NCBI GenBank assembly: GCA_938083195.1
Contig: CALKCK010000009.1
Location: 1 to 64,000 of the forward strand
DNA length: 64,000 nucleotides
From: an uncultured Pirellulaceae bacterium
Lineage (GTDB): Bacteria; Planctomycetota; Planctomycetia; Pirellulales; Pirellulaceae
Direction: 5' to 3'
Positions 23,731 to 33,712 of the stretch are shown here, in pieces (the stretch's first letter is position 1; the number at the start of each line of letters is the position of its first letter). Both the position numbers and the translations under genes were made by a program. The notes under the pieces were generated by a model. The model made no database searches, was not told the origin of the DNA, and saw only the letters and a program-made list of their open reading frames with translations.

Positions 23731-25785
23731 CTTCTTTCGGGGTCTGGGAACCTTTGAGCTTTTCCGACGGCGTCCCTTCCGCCCCTTGGACTTCCCCTCG
23801 TCAACGGAGGACAAGGGCTGGCCTACCGCTTCCTGAAGCTGGCTAATCCGATCTCTCAATATTCCAGCTCGCTCAAATTCGAGATCTTCGGCGGCCTGCA
23901 GCATCTCAGTTTGCAAATCGTTAATGTATTCCTCGGTAATGTAAACCGTGTCTTCGGTTTTCATTGCTGCGTCATTGGCTTCACGCCGATTCTTAAGATC
24001 GGCTCCAATCCCTGACGAAATCTCTTTAAAAATCGTTTTGGGCGTTATGCCATGCTCTTTATTATAAGCTTCTTGTATCGCCCGCCTTCTTCCAGTTTCG
24101 TAGATCGCATTTTTCATCGCTTCGGTGACTTTGTCGCCGTACAGGATGACCTTGGCATTCGCATTTCGAGCCGAACGGCCAATCGTCTGGACAAGTGATG
24201 TTTCACTTCTCAAAAATCCTTGCTTATCCGCATCCAGAATCGCCACCAGACTCACCTCTGGCAAATCAAGTCCCTCTCGCAACAAGTTAACCCCAACGAG
24301 ACACTGAAACCGACCGAGCCGTAGATCTCGCAACAATTCGACTCGCTCAAATGCGTCCAATTCACTATGAAGCCATTTACTTGAAATTCCATTTTCGCAA
24401 AAATACGAAGACAGATCTTCTGCCAGTCGCTTAGTTAACGCAGTTACTAAAACGCGATCCCCCAGATCACGCCGCTCCTTTACTTGCTCCAACAAGTGAG
24501 CCACCTGTCCGCTCGCAGGCACCACCTCGACGACCGGATCCAACAAACCCGTTGGTCTAATGATCTGCTCGACCACCTCGCCACCTGTCTTTTCAAGTTC
24601 GTAATCCGAAGGCGTTGCCGATACATACACGGCTTGATTCAATCGTTTTTCCCATTCTTCAAATTTGAGCGGCCGATTGTCCATAGCACTGGGCAATCGG
24701 AAACCATGGGCTACCAGCGTCTCCTTGCGACTGCGGTCGCCGGCGTACATCGCCCTGACTTGCGAGCAGGTTACATGAGATTCATCTACGAATAACAAAA
24801 AGTCGTCCGGGAAAAAGTTGTACAGCGTTTCAGGCTCCTCCCCTGCTTCACGTCCCGCCAAATGGCGACTGTAGTTTTCAATTCCTGGGCAATGACCAAC
24901 ATGTTCCATCATCTCGATATCAAATCGAGTCCGCGCATTCAATCGCTGAGCTTCGAGCAGCTTCCCCTCTTTCTGAAAAAAATCAAGCTGCTCTTTAAGT
25001 TCCATTCGAATCAACTTAACCGCATCGGCAATTCTCGATTCGGAAGTCACGAAGTGCTTCGCAGGGTAAATATAAATCTCCGACTCAGAAGATATCGACT
25101 CACCAGTGAGAGGATTGATCACGGAAATTTGCTCGATGTCATCGCCCCAAAATTCAATCCGATAAGCAAACTCCTCGTAAGACGGCCAAATTTCTACACT
25201 GTCTCCCCGGACACGAAAGGTGGAACGTTCAAACGAAATATCATTTCGCTTATACTGAATATCTATAAATTTGGCGAGCATCTTATCCCGATCGATCGCA
25301 TCGCCAACCTTGAGCGCGACCATCATAGTTCGATAATCCTCGGGTGATCCAAGTCCATAAATACTCGAGACACTTGCGATGATAATGACGTCTTTTCGGC
25401 TGACGAGCGAACTGGTCGTGGCAAGCCTGAGCCGATCAATATCCTCGTTGATCGAGGCATCTTTTTCGATATAAATATCGCGTTGGGGAATATAGGCTTC
25501 CGGCTGGTAATAGTCGTAATAGCTGACGAAATAGTGAACGGCGTTATGCGGAAAAAAATCTTTGAACTCGGAGTAGAGCTGAGCCGCCAAAGTCTTATTG
25601 TGAGAAATCACAAGGGTTGGCTTTTGAATTTGTTGAATGACGTTCGCCATCGTAAACGTCTTGCCCGACCCCGTAACACCCATCAACATTTGATGCTTTT
25701 TAGCAGCTTTGATTTGCTCAACCAGCGTCTTAATTGCTTGCGGTTGGTCACCACCAGGTTCAAATGGCGAGGTAAGTTTAAACAT
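23722..25785 (-). CDS. uvrB: UvrABC system protein B
   Basis: This 687-aa helicase-like subunit verifies DNA damage and loads UvrC in nucleotide excision repair. Walker A is [11 protein letters not shown], the beta-hairpin region is [12 protein letters not shown], helicase motif II is DESH and motif VI is [11 protein letters not shown]-terminal UVR domain ([21 protein letters not shown]) binds UvrC. The track start (TTG 25833) adds 16 residues; the ATG at 25785 gives [17 protein letters not shown], the canonical start. The C-terminus is a basic tail. The stop lies in a repeat array. Confidence 0.97.
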   Translation of the reverse strand: MFKLTSPFEPGGDQPQAIKTLVEQIKAAKKHQMLMGVTGSGKTFTMANVIQQIQKPTLVISHNKTLAAQLYSEFKDFFPHNAVHYFVSYYDYYQPEAYIPQRDIYIEKDASINEDIDRLRLATTSSLVSRKDVIIIASVSSIYGLGSPEDYRTMMVALKVGDAIDRDKMLAKFIDIQYKRNDISFERSTFRVRGDSVEIWPSYEEFAYRIEFWGDDIEQISVINPLTGESISSESEIYIYPAKHFVTSESRIADAVKLIRMELKEQLDFFQKEGKLLEAQRLNARTRFDIEMMEHVGHCPGIENYSRHLAGREAGEEPETLYNFFPDDFLLFVDESHVTCSQVRAMYAGDRSRKETLVAHGFRLPSAMDNRPLKFEEWEKRLNQAVYVSATPSDYELEKTGGEVVEQIIRPTGLLDPVVEVVPASGQVAHLLEQVKERRDLGDRVLVTALTKRLAEDLSSYFCENGISSKWLHSELDAFERVELLRDLRLGRFQCLVGVNLLREGLDLPEVSLVAILDADKQGFLRSETSLVQTIGRSARNANAKVILYGDKVTEAMKNAIYETGRRRAIQEAYNKEHGITPKTIFKEISSGIGADLKNRREANDAAMKTEDTVYITEEYINDLQTEMLQAAEDLEFERAGILRDRISQLQEAVGQPLSSVDEGKSKGRKGRRRKSSKVPRPRKKPT

Positions 25786-25936
25786 AATTAACGACGAATT
25801 CCCACAAGTCCTAAACTTATATCTTATTGGCAAATCTCGACACGGCTAGGCTTCACCAAGAAACGGCCACAATTAACAATTTCTGTCAGGGATCTGAAAA
25901 ACAATCCTGGCAAGGGTAATTAGTTTGCTCCAACGA

Positions 25937-26353
25937 TTAAGGATTCTCCAAGGGAGACAGAAATGGGCGGATGGATTGGTACTTCTTTTCCCCAATCCCA
26001 GGCACCATGAGTAGTTCTGCATGGCGTTCAAAGCGACCAAGTTTCTCGCGCTGGACAAGAATCGACTGACCTAATTTCGGACCGACTCCAGGCAACAACG
26101 TCAATTCGCCCACATTAGCCGTGTTCAAATCAACCTGAAACAAAAACGGTAAGTCCGCTACTTCATCAATATCGACAAGACCTTTGCTTGCATTCCACTG
26201 AGCAGCGAAATAAACAGACGCTGCCAGAAGCACAACCAACAACAGCGTTGCGACTAATCCTTGATGATCACTCCACAAGACAAGCCGTAAACGGTCCAGT
26301 AGATTTTCTTCTCCAGGCTCGACGGCCTGCAGGGCACGCTGTTTTTTTTTCAT
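25937..26353 (-). CDS. Membrane-anchored ComEA-like helix-hairpin-helix protein
   Basis: This 138-aa protein has a basic N-terminus, one transmembrane helix (about 37-57, GLVATLLLVVLLAASVYFA) and a C-terminal tandem helix-hairpin-helix domain: VDLNTANVGELTLLPGVGPKLGQSI and LMVPGIGEKKYQSIRPF. This is the architecture of ComEA, the DNA receptor of natural transformation. No other competence genes are in the window, so a transformation role is inference only. Confidence 0.8.
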   Translation of the reverse strand: MKKKQRALQAVEPGEENLLDRLRLVLWSDHQGLVATLLLVVLLAASVYFAAQWNASKGLVDIDEVADLPFLFQVDLNTANVGELTLLPGVGPKLGQSILVQREKLGRFERHAELLMVPGIGEKKYQSIRPFLSPLENP

Positions 26354-26419
26354 GGGTCAACCGATAAAAAGTCCCCGTGAAATGGATGGCCGTCAAATGC
26401 CTCGGCAACCATCTGTCTT

Positions 26420-27679
26420 TTACTTGGAAGCCCACTCTTTAAGAGTGATTACGCCATCGCGATTTTTGTCTTTTTCATAAAATTCCTTGACGGTCTTATC
26501 GTCCCACTTAGCCGAATACTCGTGCATCTGAACTTGGCGATCTTCGTTCTTATCAAATTTCTCAAAATCACGCGAAGAGCCGGAACTGCTTCTCGAAGAT
26601 GAAGATGAAGATCGACCTGATGAACTACCCCAACGCGAAGATCTTGAACTACTATCGCTGCTGGTGCTTTTGCGAGAATCAGCCGAGCTAGAGGACTTGG
26701 AGGCAGGCTTATTCGCACCGCTCAAACTATCGAACAGCTCGGATTTCGTGATAAAGCCGTCTTTATTTTGATCGGCCCCAACTGGAGGTCGACGCATTTT
26801 CTTGGTTTCCTCGCTGCTCAGCTTGCCATCCTTGTTTTCATCGTACTGTCCGATCAAGCTTGCCGCGTATTTCTCGTACTTCGCTCTTGAATCTGAACTA
26901 CTTGAAGAAGATGCTGGTTTTTTCGAAGTGCTAGATTCTTTCGATGAACTACTCGAGCCTCGTGTCGAGCTAGGTCGCCACGAAGATGACGAACTGGTTT
27001 TAGAGCTTGAACTTCTGGAAGAGTCCCGAGAGCTGGATGAGCTGGATCCACGTGAACCCGAAGACCGACTGTAGGCAGATTCGCGCGATGCGTAACGATT
27101 AGAAAGCTCGCTTCGGGAGAGTCGTCCATCTTTGTTGGTGTCACTTTCTTGCGGAGTCGGACTGCCCCAACGTGCTCTACCCATCTCTTCTTTGTCGAGA
27201 CTGCCGTCTTTGTTACGATCGTACCTACCAAGAGTCGAATCCACTTGACGCTTGACACTCTCGCTGTAAGTCACCGGCTTAGCAGCACTCCCTTTAACCT
27301 CGCTGGATGATGCTCCAAAGCGTGCTACGCCAGATTCAGAACCTTCTCTTTCGACACCAAATCCGGGAACCTTGCGATCCCGATTCTGCTTTTTATCAGC
27401 CTTCTCTTTATTACTCTTATCTTTGCTGAGCTTCGACAGAATCTTACTTATCGAAACCGCTTTCTCAGGGTTGAATCCGTTTTTAACTAAATAAGAACTC
27501 GTGTTTTTAGACATCTCGCTTGGCTCAAGTTTGCCATTTGAATTAACGTCCTTCCGTTTCAAATACTCAGCTAAATTGAAGTCTTGTGCCGAAGCGATCG
27601 CGGAGCATGCGAACAGGGCAACCAGAACAAGGTTCAGCCGAACGATTCCGCGAACTATTTTCAAATCTTGAAACATCAT
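26420..27679 (-). CDS. Secreted EF-hand calcium-binding protein, Ser-rich
   Basis: This 419-aa protein has a signal peptide (about 1-32, ending IASAQ). It has about seven EF-hand loops (DVNSNGKLEPSE, DRNKDGSLDKEE, DTNKDGRLSRSE, DENKDGKLSSEE, DQNKDGFITKSE, DKNEDRQVQMHE and DKNRDGVITLKE). The second-last lacks the usual central glycine. Two Ser/Arg-rich low-complexity linkers separate loop pairs. It is probably extracytoplasmic, with a calcium-dependent structural or adhesion role (inference). It is 66 nt upstream of the ComEA-like gene on the same strand. Confidence 0.85.
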   Translation of the reverse strand: MMFQDLKIVRGIVRLNLVLVALFACSAIASAQDFNLAEYLKRKDVNSNGKLEPSEMSKNTSSYLVKNGFNPEKAVSISKILSKLSKDKSNKEKADKKQNRDRKVPGFGVEREGSESGVARFGASSSEVKGSAAKPVTYSESVKRQVDSTLGRYDRNKDGSLDKEEMGRARWGSPTPQESDTNKDGRLSRSELSNRYASRESAYSRSSGSRGSSSSSSRDSSRSSSSKTSSSSSWRPSSTRGSSSSSKESSTSKKPASSSSSSDSRAKYEKYAASLIGQYDENKDGKLSSEETKKMRRPPVGADQNKDGFITKSELFDSLSGANKPASKSSSSADSRKSTSSDSSSRSSRWGSSSGRSSSSSSRSSSGSSRDFEKFDKNEDRQVQMHEYSAKWDDKTVKEFYEKDKNRDGVITLKEWASK

Positions 27680-28149
27680 TGTCTAACTCCGACTGGCTAA
27701 CATCCAAAAAAGCTGGTCCCTTGGAAACTCAACCTCCAGATCACTGGGGTTGCGTCTCCGGGACATTTGACCGAATTCGATAACCTTTTAACACCGAATA
27801 AACTAAAAAGTTACTGCAAATTCAGCATAATTGACTCTACTCGGTGAAATGACGTCTGGGCGGATCTGGTTGTCGTTTTGAGTACGATTTCCTACTCTCC
27901 GCAAGCATTCCAACGTTATTGAGGATTGGTAGTCCTTCGGAGCCTACTTCCCTAACCAAAAAGTCGGTAAAACGTTGATTCTCACGTACCGAACTGAGAC
28001 CAATTTGACGCTTCAGCATCTCACGCCGATAATAAGGGATAACCAGTGGGAAGCATTAGCTGCCGCAAAAGGCCAGCTGCACGATTTTCTCGACAAACGG
28101 GGGAATCCCCCCAATAAAACAACTCAGTAAACTCCAATAGCAGCAGCAA
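27680..28149. other. Divergent intergenic region
   Basis: This 470-nt gap lies between the EF-hand and TPR genes. A 60-codon minus ORF at 27837-28019 looks mildly coding (QIGLSSVRENQRFTDFLVRE) but has no recognisable domain, so I do not call it a gene. No terminator is needed between divergent genes, and no clear promoter was seen. Confidence 0.4.
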
Positions 28150-31100
28150 ATGATCAACCAATGCCCGCAATGTAGCAGTAAAATCACCGATTTTGCGGTC
28201 AGTTGCGACAACTGTGATTGGAGCCTGGTTCCTGAGCATCAACCCTCTGATTTTCGCATAAATATTGACGCAGACGGCACATTGGGAAAATTCGAATCTG
28301 AAGAGACGATCGAAGAGACAATTCAGATCACAAAAAAATCCAGACGAAAAATAACGGCCGCCAATCAGCAGCGTCCTCAACCCAGCAAAGCTCCCTCCCT
28401 TTTTGATGACACTCACTCAGCATCTCAAGATGAGAGTGATTCACAAATTAATGAAGCGACCCAGCGAGCTCTTGAATTTATCGAACTCGGCGACCTCGAA
28501 GCATCCTTGACTTATCTTAATCGTGCAATCATCGACTTGCCGGTTGAGAATAGTGGCGAATGCTATTCTCTCCGTGGCTACGCTCACCTAAAAAACCTAG
28601 ATTTCTCACACGCTGAAATTGACTGCACACTCGCCATTGATCTCGGCTGGGAAGAGCCACAAACTTACGCTTGGCGAGCCGCAGCTCGCGGCGAGCAAAA
28701 CAAGTGGCCGGCAGCATTCGATGATCTCAACCATGCCGACAAAATCGCGGCCAATGACGATGAACAATACCAGTCTTTAATTACTACTTACTCCAAGAGC
28801 GCAAGCGCCTACTATCGAGCAAAGATTCAAGAAGGGCACGATACTGCTGATCTCTTTTTTGATCGAGGCTGGGTTTATTTCAAGGCACAACAATTCGAAA
28901 AAGCAAGACGAGATTTCCATCTCGCAATTAAAAAAAGTCCGGGACACCCCAACGCCTCCATGGGCTTAGCTGAACTAAAATACATTTTCCTCGGAGAATA
29001 CGATGTTCGAGACTTGTGCGATGCGGCTTTAAAAGGGGATCAAGAATGCCAAGCCTATGCATTAAAGATTCTCGCAATGTTGAACTTCCGCGAAGATAAC
29101 ATCGAGGCCGCGAGAAATGACATTCGGGCGCTAATGTCATTAGCCGGTGAGAATCCAAATACGAACCTTACCGTATGCAAGTTGCTTCGTTCGATTGGCG
29201 AATTCGAATTGGCGATCAAAATACTTACGACCTTGATTCAAAATAAACCCAAAGGCAGTAACGTGTTTCGCGAGCGCGGCGAATGTTTGGCTGCAATCGA
29301 TTGTAATACCCTCGCCTTAAAGGACTTTAAAAAACATCTTCAGCAGTGTCGAGCTGATTTACCAGTACTCCTTAAATCTGCGGAACTAGCGGTTAAAGAA
29401 AAGCGCCTTGATCTCGCTCAAAGGCGACTAAAGCGAGCCCTTAGACTCGACCTTGGTCGCGACGACGAAGCGTATCTGATTCGGAGTCGTGCCTTCCTCG
29501 CTGCCGACGATTACTCTAATGCGTCCCAAGACTGCGAGGCCTCCATCCGCAGCAATGGCTCTCACCCCCAATCATTTGCATTACTTGCCAGAATTCACCA
29601 AGCTCAATCTTCCCCTGAAAATGCAATCTCTGCGCTTACCCAAGCGATCGACCTCGAGAACGACCATTTGAAAAAGTCTGATTTCCTAAAACAGCGAGCT
29701 CAGCTTTTTCGATCACTGCAGAAACCACAATCAGCACTCGAAGATTTAGAACATTCCGTGTCTCTAAATCCGTCTAACCCAACTTCTTGGTTACAAATCG
29801 CAGAGATCCATCAGGCCGGCAGTGATTGGAAATCAGTCAACGACGCTTTGCAGAACTCGCTCTCCGTCCGAATTCCTCCTCCGCGCAAGCTTACTCAAAC
29901 TGCAAAAGCAATCGCCGAAAAGAGTTGCCAATTTTTCGACGACAAAATCTTGAATGAGTCGGAATTGGATTCTGAACTCTTGTTGCAACGCGCATTATCC
30001 AATCAACTGTGCGATTTGCCTGACAAAGCTACCGCAGACTGCAACCTGGTTTTGGAATCGGATCCGAGTAGTATTTCTGCAAAACTTTGCCGTGCACAGA
30101 TCTCCAATCAACAGGAAAATTATGAATCTGCCATCGTCGATCTAACGGCGGCGTTGAAAACTAAAGACCTTTCATTAGAAACACAATCACAGTTGCGATT
30201 CGATCGCGCTGTTTCCCACAACTTGCTCGGCAAAATTGAAGAGGCCAAGTCTGATTTACTCAAAGCGACCCGCCTCAACCCGGTCGCTTCACAAAACTAC
30301 GTGTTACTTGGTGAAATTTACCAGCAATCCGGGGAATTCGATAAATCTGTCCGCGCGTTTTCGAATTCCATTTCACTCGATCCCGATAACCCAAATGTTC
30401 ATCGAAGAAGTGGCATTTGCAATTCACACCTTCAAAACCATCATACTGCCATTGGCAATTTTTCCCGTGCAATTGATTTAGCACCCAATCGGGTTGAACC
30501 GGTTCTGCAAAGAGGACAGGCGTATCTAAAAATCGATCAACCGCAACTTGCACTTGAGGATTTTGAATTCGCTTTACATCAAAATGATCAACTCGCCAAA
30601 GCCTATTCAGGACGCGCCGCAGCATTAGCGATGCAGGGGAAAATAGAAAAATCATTAATAAGCCTAACAAAGGCGATTCATCGTTTCACACTCCCTCGAG
30701 AAATCGCGGAGATCATGTTTGCCCGCGGAAAAATCTTTTATCAAATGGGACGCAATTCGCCGGCCATCTCAGATTTCACCTTCGTTTTAGAATTGATGCG
30801 TGCTGACACCAATCACCTTGTCGCAACTCGCTACGCGCGGGCGATCGCTAATGTTCACAACGAAAAGTGGAACAAAGCCCAGCGAGATTTCCGCAAACTT
30901 TCAAAGCTTCGCCCAAACGACAAAGAAATTAAGAACGCTCTCGCTTGGCTGGCAGACCGCCAACTGAAAAGACCTGGTTTTCTAGGCGATCCCAAACCCT
31001 TCCTCCGTCCGACTCGTCCTTCGGTCACTGGCCCACGATGTCGCCTAAACGATGAAGCGAACACTTGGAGCACAGAACCTCCGCACGACTGGTGGGTCGT

Positions 31101-31281
31101 GCGCTCGGCAGAGAAAAAAGAATATGGGCCAGTTCATTTTGAAACGCTAAAAAACTGGATCCGAGACGGTCGGGTGACGCCAGAAATGAAAGTCCTTCGC
31201 GCTGATTGGGGCAAATGGAAAAGACCAGAAAAAATATTCCCCGCAATTCAAGAGGCTCTTCAGTCCGACCGCTCGCAGTAG
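28150..31281 (+). CDS. Large TPR-repeat protein with zinc ribbon and GYF_2 domain
   Basis: This 1043-aa soluble protein has an N-terminal zinc ribbon (CPQCSSK..., CDNCDW), then about 850 residues of tetratricopeptide repeats (e.g. ..ALEDLEHSVSLNPSNPTSW.., ..RAFSNSISLDPDNPNVHRR..). It ends in a GYF_2-like domain, WWVVRSAEKKEYGPVHFETLKNWI..GRVTPEM.V.R..WGKW. TPRs and GYF_2 are protein-binding modules, so it is likely a scaffold. A Ser/Thr kinase gene follows 68 nt downstream in the same direction. Confidence 0.9.
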   Translation: MINQCPQCSSKITDFAVSCDNCDWSLVPEHQPSDFRINIDADGTLGKFESEETIEETIQITKKSRRKITAANQQRPQPSKAPSLFDDTHSASQDESDSQINEATQRALEFIELGDLEASLTYLNRAIIDLPVENSGECYSLRGYAHLKNLDFSHAEIDCTLAIDLGWEEPQTYAWRAAARGEQNKWPAAFDDLNHADKIAANDDEQYQSLITTYSKSASAYYRAKIQEGHDTADLFFDRGWVYFKAQQFEKARRDFHLAIKKSPGHPNASMGLAELKYIFLGEYDVRDLCDAALKGDQECQAYALKILAMLNFREDNIEAARNDIRALMSLAGENPNTNLTVCKLLRSIGEFELAIKILTTLIQNKPKGSNVFRERGECLAAIDCNTLALKDFKKHLQQCRADLPVLLKSAELAVKEKRLDLAQRRLKRALRLDLGRDDEAYLIRSRAFLAADDYSNASQDCEASIRSNGSHPQSFALLARIHQAQSSPENAISALTQAIDLENDHLKKSDFLKQRAQLFRSLQKPQSALEDLEHSVSLNPSNPTSWLQIAEIHQAGSDWKSVNDALQNSLSVRIPPPRKLTQTAKAIAEKSCQFFDDKILNESELDSELLLQRALSNQLCDLPDKATADCNLVLESDPSSISAKLCRAQISNQQENYESAIVDLTAALKTKDLSLETQSQLRFDRAVSHNLLGKIEEAKSDLLKATRLNPVASQNYVLLGEIYQQSGEFDKSVRAFSNSISLDPDNPNVHRRSGICNSHLQNHHTAIGNFSRAIDLAPNRVEPVLQRGQAYLKIDQPQLALEDFEFALHQNDQLAKAYSGRAAALAMQGKIEKSLISLTKAIHRFTLPREIAEIMFARGKIFYQMGRNSPAISDFTFVLELMRADTNHLVATRYARAIANVHNEKWNKAQRDFRKLSKLRPNDKEIKNALAWLADRQLKRPGFLGDPKPFLRPTRPSVTGPRCRLNDEANTWSTEPPHDWWVVRSAEKKEYGPVHFETLKNWIRDGRVTPEMKVLRADWGKWKRPEKIFPAIQEALQSDRSQ

Positions 31282-31349
31282 AACCTATCAGGTGTAGAAT
31301 CAAAGATTAATGAGCAAGCCCCACGACATGGGAAAGAATCTCCCAAGCT

Positions 31350-32339
31350 ATGAATACCCCTAACAACACAAGTGAATACGGCGATCGGCCAAGTGAATAC
31401 GGTGACAGCCGGATTTCAATGGTTTTCGTTTCGGATATTGAAGTTGAACCGCCAAAATTGATATCTAACGCCTTTAAAAAGTACACTCACTTTCGTGAGT
31501 TAAGTACAGGTGGAAAAGCCCGACTTGTTTCCTGCAAGGACACCAATCTCGGAAGACGAGTTGTCCTAAAGATGCTTCGAGAGGAATTTTTTGATGATGA
31601 TGTTGAACTTCGACGCTTAATTCGCGAAGCCCGAATCACAGCACAACTGCAACATCCGGCGACGGTCCCCATGTACGAATTGGGACAGGACGATACTGGC
31701 CATTGGTTTTTTGCAATGAAAAAAATCGAAGGGAAAACACTCTTTGAAATCATCGTTGGTCTCGCCAGACGTGAACCACCGTATGAAACCAATTTTGACC
31801 TTAATCATCTGTTGGGTATCTTGACGAATGTTGGCGATGCGATCGCTTATGCCCACACCAGGGGCGTAATTCACAGAGACATTAAACCGGAAAACATCAT
31901 TGTCGGAATGTTCGGTGAAGTTACCCTGATTGACTGGGGCGCTGCAAAAGTTTGGGGGATGCCTAACGACGGTGGCGAAGGTACGAAAGGTCAGCGTGGA
32001 GGCACGCCGCTATACATGTCGCCTGAACAAGTCACCGGCAATCGGATGGTCGACGAGCGAACGGACATTTTTAGTTTAGGCATCGTTATGTATGAAATGA
32101 TGGCGCAGCAGGAACCGTTTCGAGGGGCAGATATTGGAAAGACATTCGATAACATTGTGAACAAATCTCCGACGCCGCCGAGAACTGCAGCACCCCACCG
32201 TGTTATTCCTCAAACGCTCGAAGCAATCTGTTTGAAAGCGCTGGAAAAAAACCCAAACGACCGATATCAATCCATGACTGCAATGATGAACGCCGTCAAT
32301 AAATTCAGGAATGACTCGCTGCTACGAGACATAAGTTAA
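31350..32339 (+). CDS. Soluble Hanks-type Ser/Thr protein kinase with DWG motif
   Basis: This 329-aa kinase is cytoplasmic. The N-terminus carries an imperfect repeat SEYGDRP/SEYGDSR. The glycine loop is degenerate (ELSTGGKARL), with catalytic Lys in VVLKML (K74), HRDIKPEN at 175-182 and the metal motif DWG at 195-197 in place of DFG. The activation segment ends GTPLYMSPEQVTG. A DWG form is common in planctomycete kinases. It follows the TPR/GYF gene and precedes a small membrane protein, so the three may act together. Confidence 0.93.
   Translation: MNTPNNTSEYGDRPSEYGDSRISMVFVSDIEVEPPKLISNAFKKYTHFRELSTGGKARLVSCKDTNLGRRVVLKMLREEFFDDDVELRRLIREARITAQLQHPATVPMYELGQDDTGHWFFAMKKIEGKTLFEIIVGLARREPPYETNFDLNHLLGILTNVGDAIAYAHTRGVIHRDIKPENIIVGMFGEVTLIDWGAAKVWGMPNDGGEGTKGQRGGTPLYMSPEQVTGNRMVDERTDIFSLGIVMYEMMAQQEPFRGADIGKTFDNIVNKSPTPPRTAAPHRVIPQTLEAICLKALEKNPNDRYQSMTAMMNAVNKFRNDSLLRDIS
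31369..31410. repeat. 21-bp imperfect tandem duplication in kinase N-terminus
   Basis: CAAGTGAATACGGCGATCGGC is followed by CAAGTGAATACGGTGACAGCC. It encodes SEYGDRP and SEYGDSR in frame. Confidence 0.8.
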
Positions 32340-32383
32340 CACGCGATTTTTTTCAACAAACTAACAGCGGATTCAAGTCACCT

Positions 32384-32668
32384 ATGGCGAATGAAAGCGA
32401 TGACACGAGACTCGAAAAAATAGATCAGAAGCTCCGAATTCTCGTCGTGCTTGCCGTATGCCAAGCGGTGATCACCGGTTTGATGTTCGTCTACCTGGTT
32501 TTGGAAAACTTCATCCCATCCAACTCCACATTTTTTCTATTACTAATAGGACTTGGCATTTTCTCATATCTCTTCCGCAGTCGCATTCCTAGTTGGTTCG
32601 GTAGTTTGAGCCGCTTTATTTTTGCGAACTTATTTGAAATGAGAAAATCAGATTCCATAAAAAAATAA
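32384..32668 (+). CDS. Small two-helix membrane protein
   Basis: This 94-aa protein has an N-terminal charged helix (DESDDTRLEKIDQKLRI), then two transmembrane helices at about 20-42 and 50-68, and a basic end. I do not recognise the family. It is 44 nt after the kinase in the same direction, so cotranscription is likely. Whether the kinase modifies it is unknown. Confidence 0.6.
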   Translation: MANESDDTRLEKIDQKLRILVVLAVCQAVITGLMFVYLVLENFIPSNSTFFLLLIGLGIFSYLFRSRIPSWFGSLSRFIFANLFEMRKSDSIKK

Positions 32669-32720
32669 CGCCTTCGAATCTCTTAGCGATATTTTGGCGG
32701 GTAACACAAAAGAATCGACT

Positions 32721-33620
32721 TTACAGATTCCGATTGATTCTCGCCTGGTAAACTTCTATCGCTGACTGCGATGCAGGTATGATCCTCTGTTCGATTGCTT
32801 TTTTAGATAAAACTGACAGCGCTTTGCGGCCCTCGGATCCAAGATCAACGGTCCAATCATTTACATATAGCTCCACATGAGCCATCAAGACTTCATCATC
32901 AAATTCTTGAGCAAATTCTCGCATCGTCGGTAACGTCTCATCACGATGCTCCAATCCGTAAACCACCGATGATCGAATAACACTTTGAATGCGAGCTAAC
33001 GTCTCTTCTGCTAAACCTCGACGAGCCAAAATCCCTCCGAGGGGAAGAGGAACACCAGTCTCTATTTCCCAGCGGGTGCCAAGATCCTCCACTAAAAAAA
33101 GCCCCTCGTCCGCCCAAGTAAACCTTCCTTCGTGAATGCAAACTCCAAAATCTGCAGCTCTTTCTTTTAATGAGGGCATAATATCAGAGAATACTTGGTG
33201 TTCGACACGCGTTTTCCCGGCCTCAATAGCCTCTCCGTAAAAAAGCTGGAACAACATAGCAGCGGTTGTGAATTCTCCCGGACATAGCGTACGAGTGAAC
33301 TCCAAGTTGGCTAAGGCATTCCCCGGTGAATCCCCCTCTTTCGCCGACAAGAGCAACGGACCGACCCCGAAACCTAATGCCGACCCCGATGGCAAAACAA
33401 ACGTCCGGTCTGAGAGAATCGCGGCGGCATGAAAACTAGCTTTCGCGACATCAAACCGATCTTGGAAAAGACCTTCGTTTAATTGCTGTATATCTAGCAA
33501 TTCAATCTGAAAATCCAGACCAAGTAAATCAACTTTGCGGTTGAGTATTCCATGAAACGCAAAAGTGTCATTGGGACAAGTCGAAATGGCCAATCGTATT
33601 TTAGTTAAATTTTGCATCAT
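32721..33620 (-). CDS. mqnD: 1,4-dihydroxy-6-naphthoate synthase MqnD
   Basis: This 299-aa enzyme turns cyclic dehypoxanthinyl futalosine into 1,4-dihydroxy-6-naphthoate in the futalosine route to menaquinone. The substrate-binding motif STCPNDTFAFHG near the N-terminus and FTWADEGLFLVEDLG..WE later are the family marks, in a periplasmic-binding-like fold. It is cytoplasmic. mqnB lies directly upstream on the same strand (92-nt gap), which supports the assignment. Most bacteria with MenA-F lack this pathway. Confidence 0.92.
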   Translation of the reverse strand: MMQNLTKIRLAISTCPNDTFAFHGILNRKVDLLGLDFQIELLDIQQLNEGLFQDRFDVAKASFHAAAILSDRTFVLPSGSALGFGVGPLLLSAKEGDSPGNALANLEFTRTLCPGEFTTAAMLFQLFYGEAIEAGKTRVEHQVFSDIMPSLKERAADFGVCIHEGRFTWADEGLFLVEDLGTRWEIETGVPLPLGGILARRGLAEETLARIQSVIRSSVVYGLEHRDETLPTMREFAQEFDDEVLMAHVELYVNDWTVDLGSEGRKALSVLSKKAIEQRIIPASQSAIEVYQARINRNL

Positions 33621-33712
33621 CTTTGCCGTTTAAGACTAGTCTTCATTCGCATTAACAAAACAATATTGCTGGACAAATACTTGGACGCTATACCAAAAAA
33701 ACAGGGAAGCGT

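Noticed and set aside
24862-25347. 161-codon plus ORF inside uvrB
   Set aside because: Antisense to uvrB, with no recognisable domain.
23722-25833. Longer uvrB start at TTG 25833
   Set aside because: The ATG at 25785 gives the conserved N-terminus; the extra 16 residues are not conserved-looking.
27837-28019. 60-codon minus ORF in the gap before the TPR gene
   Set aside because: Coding look is weak, no domain and an unconvincing binding site; left as uncertain.
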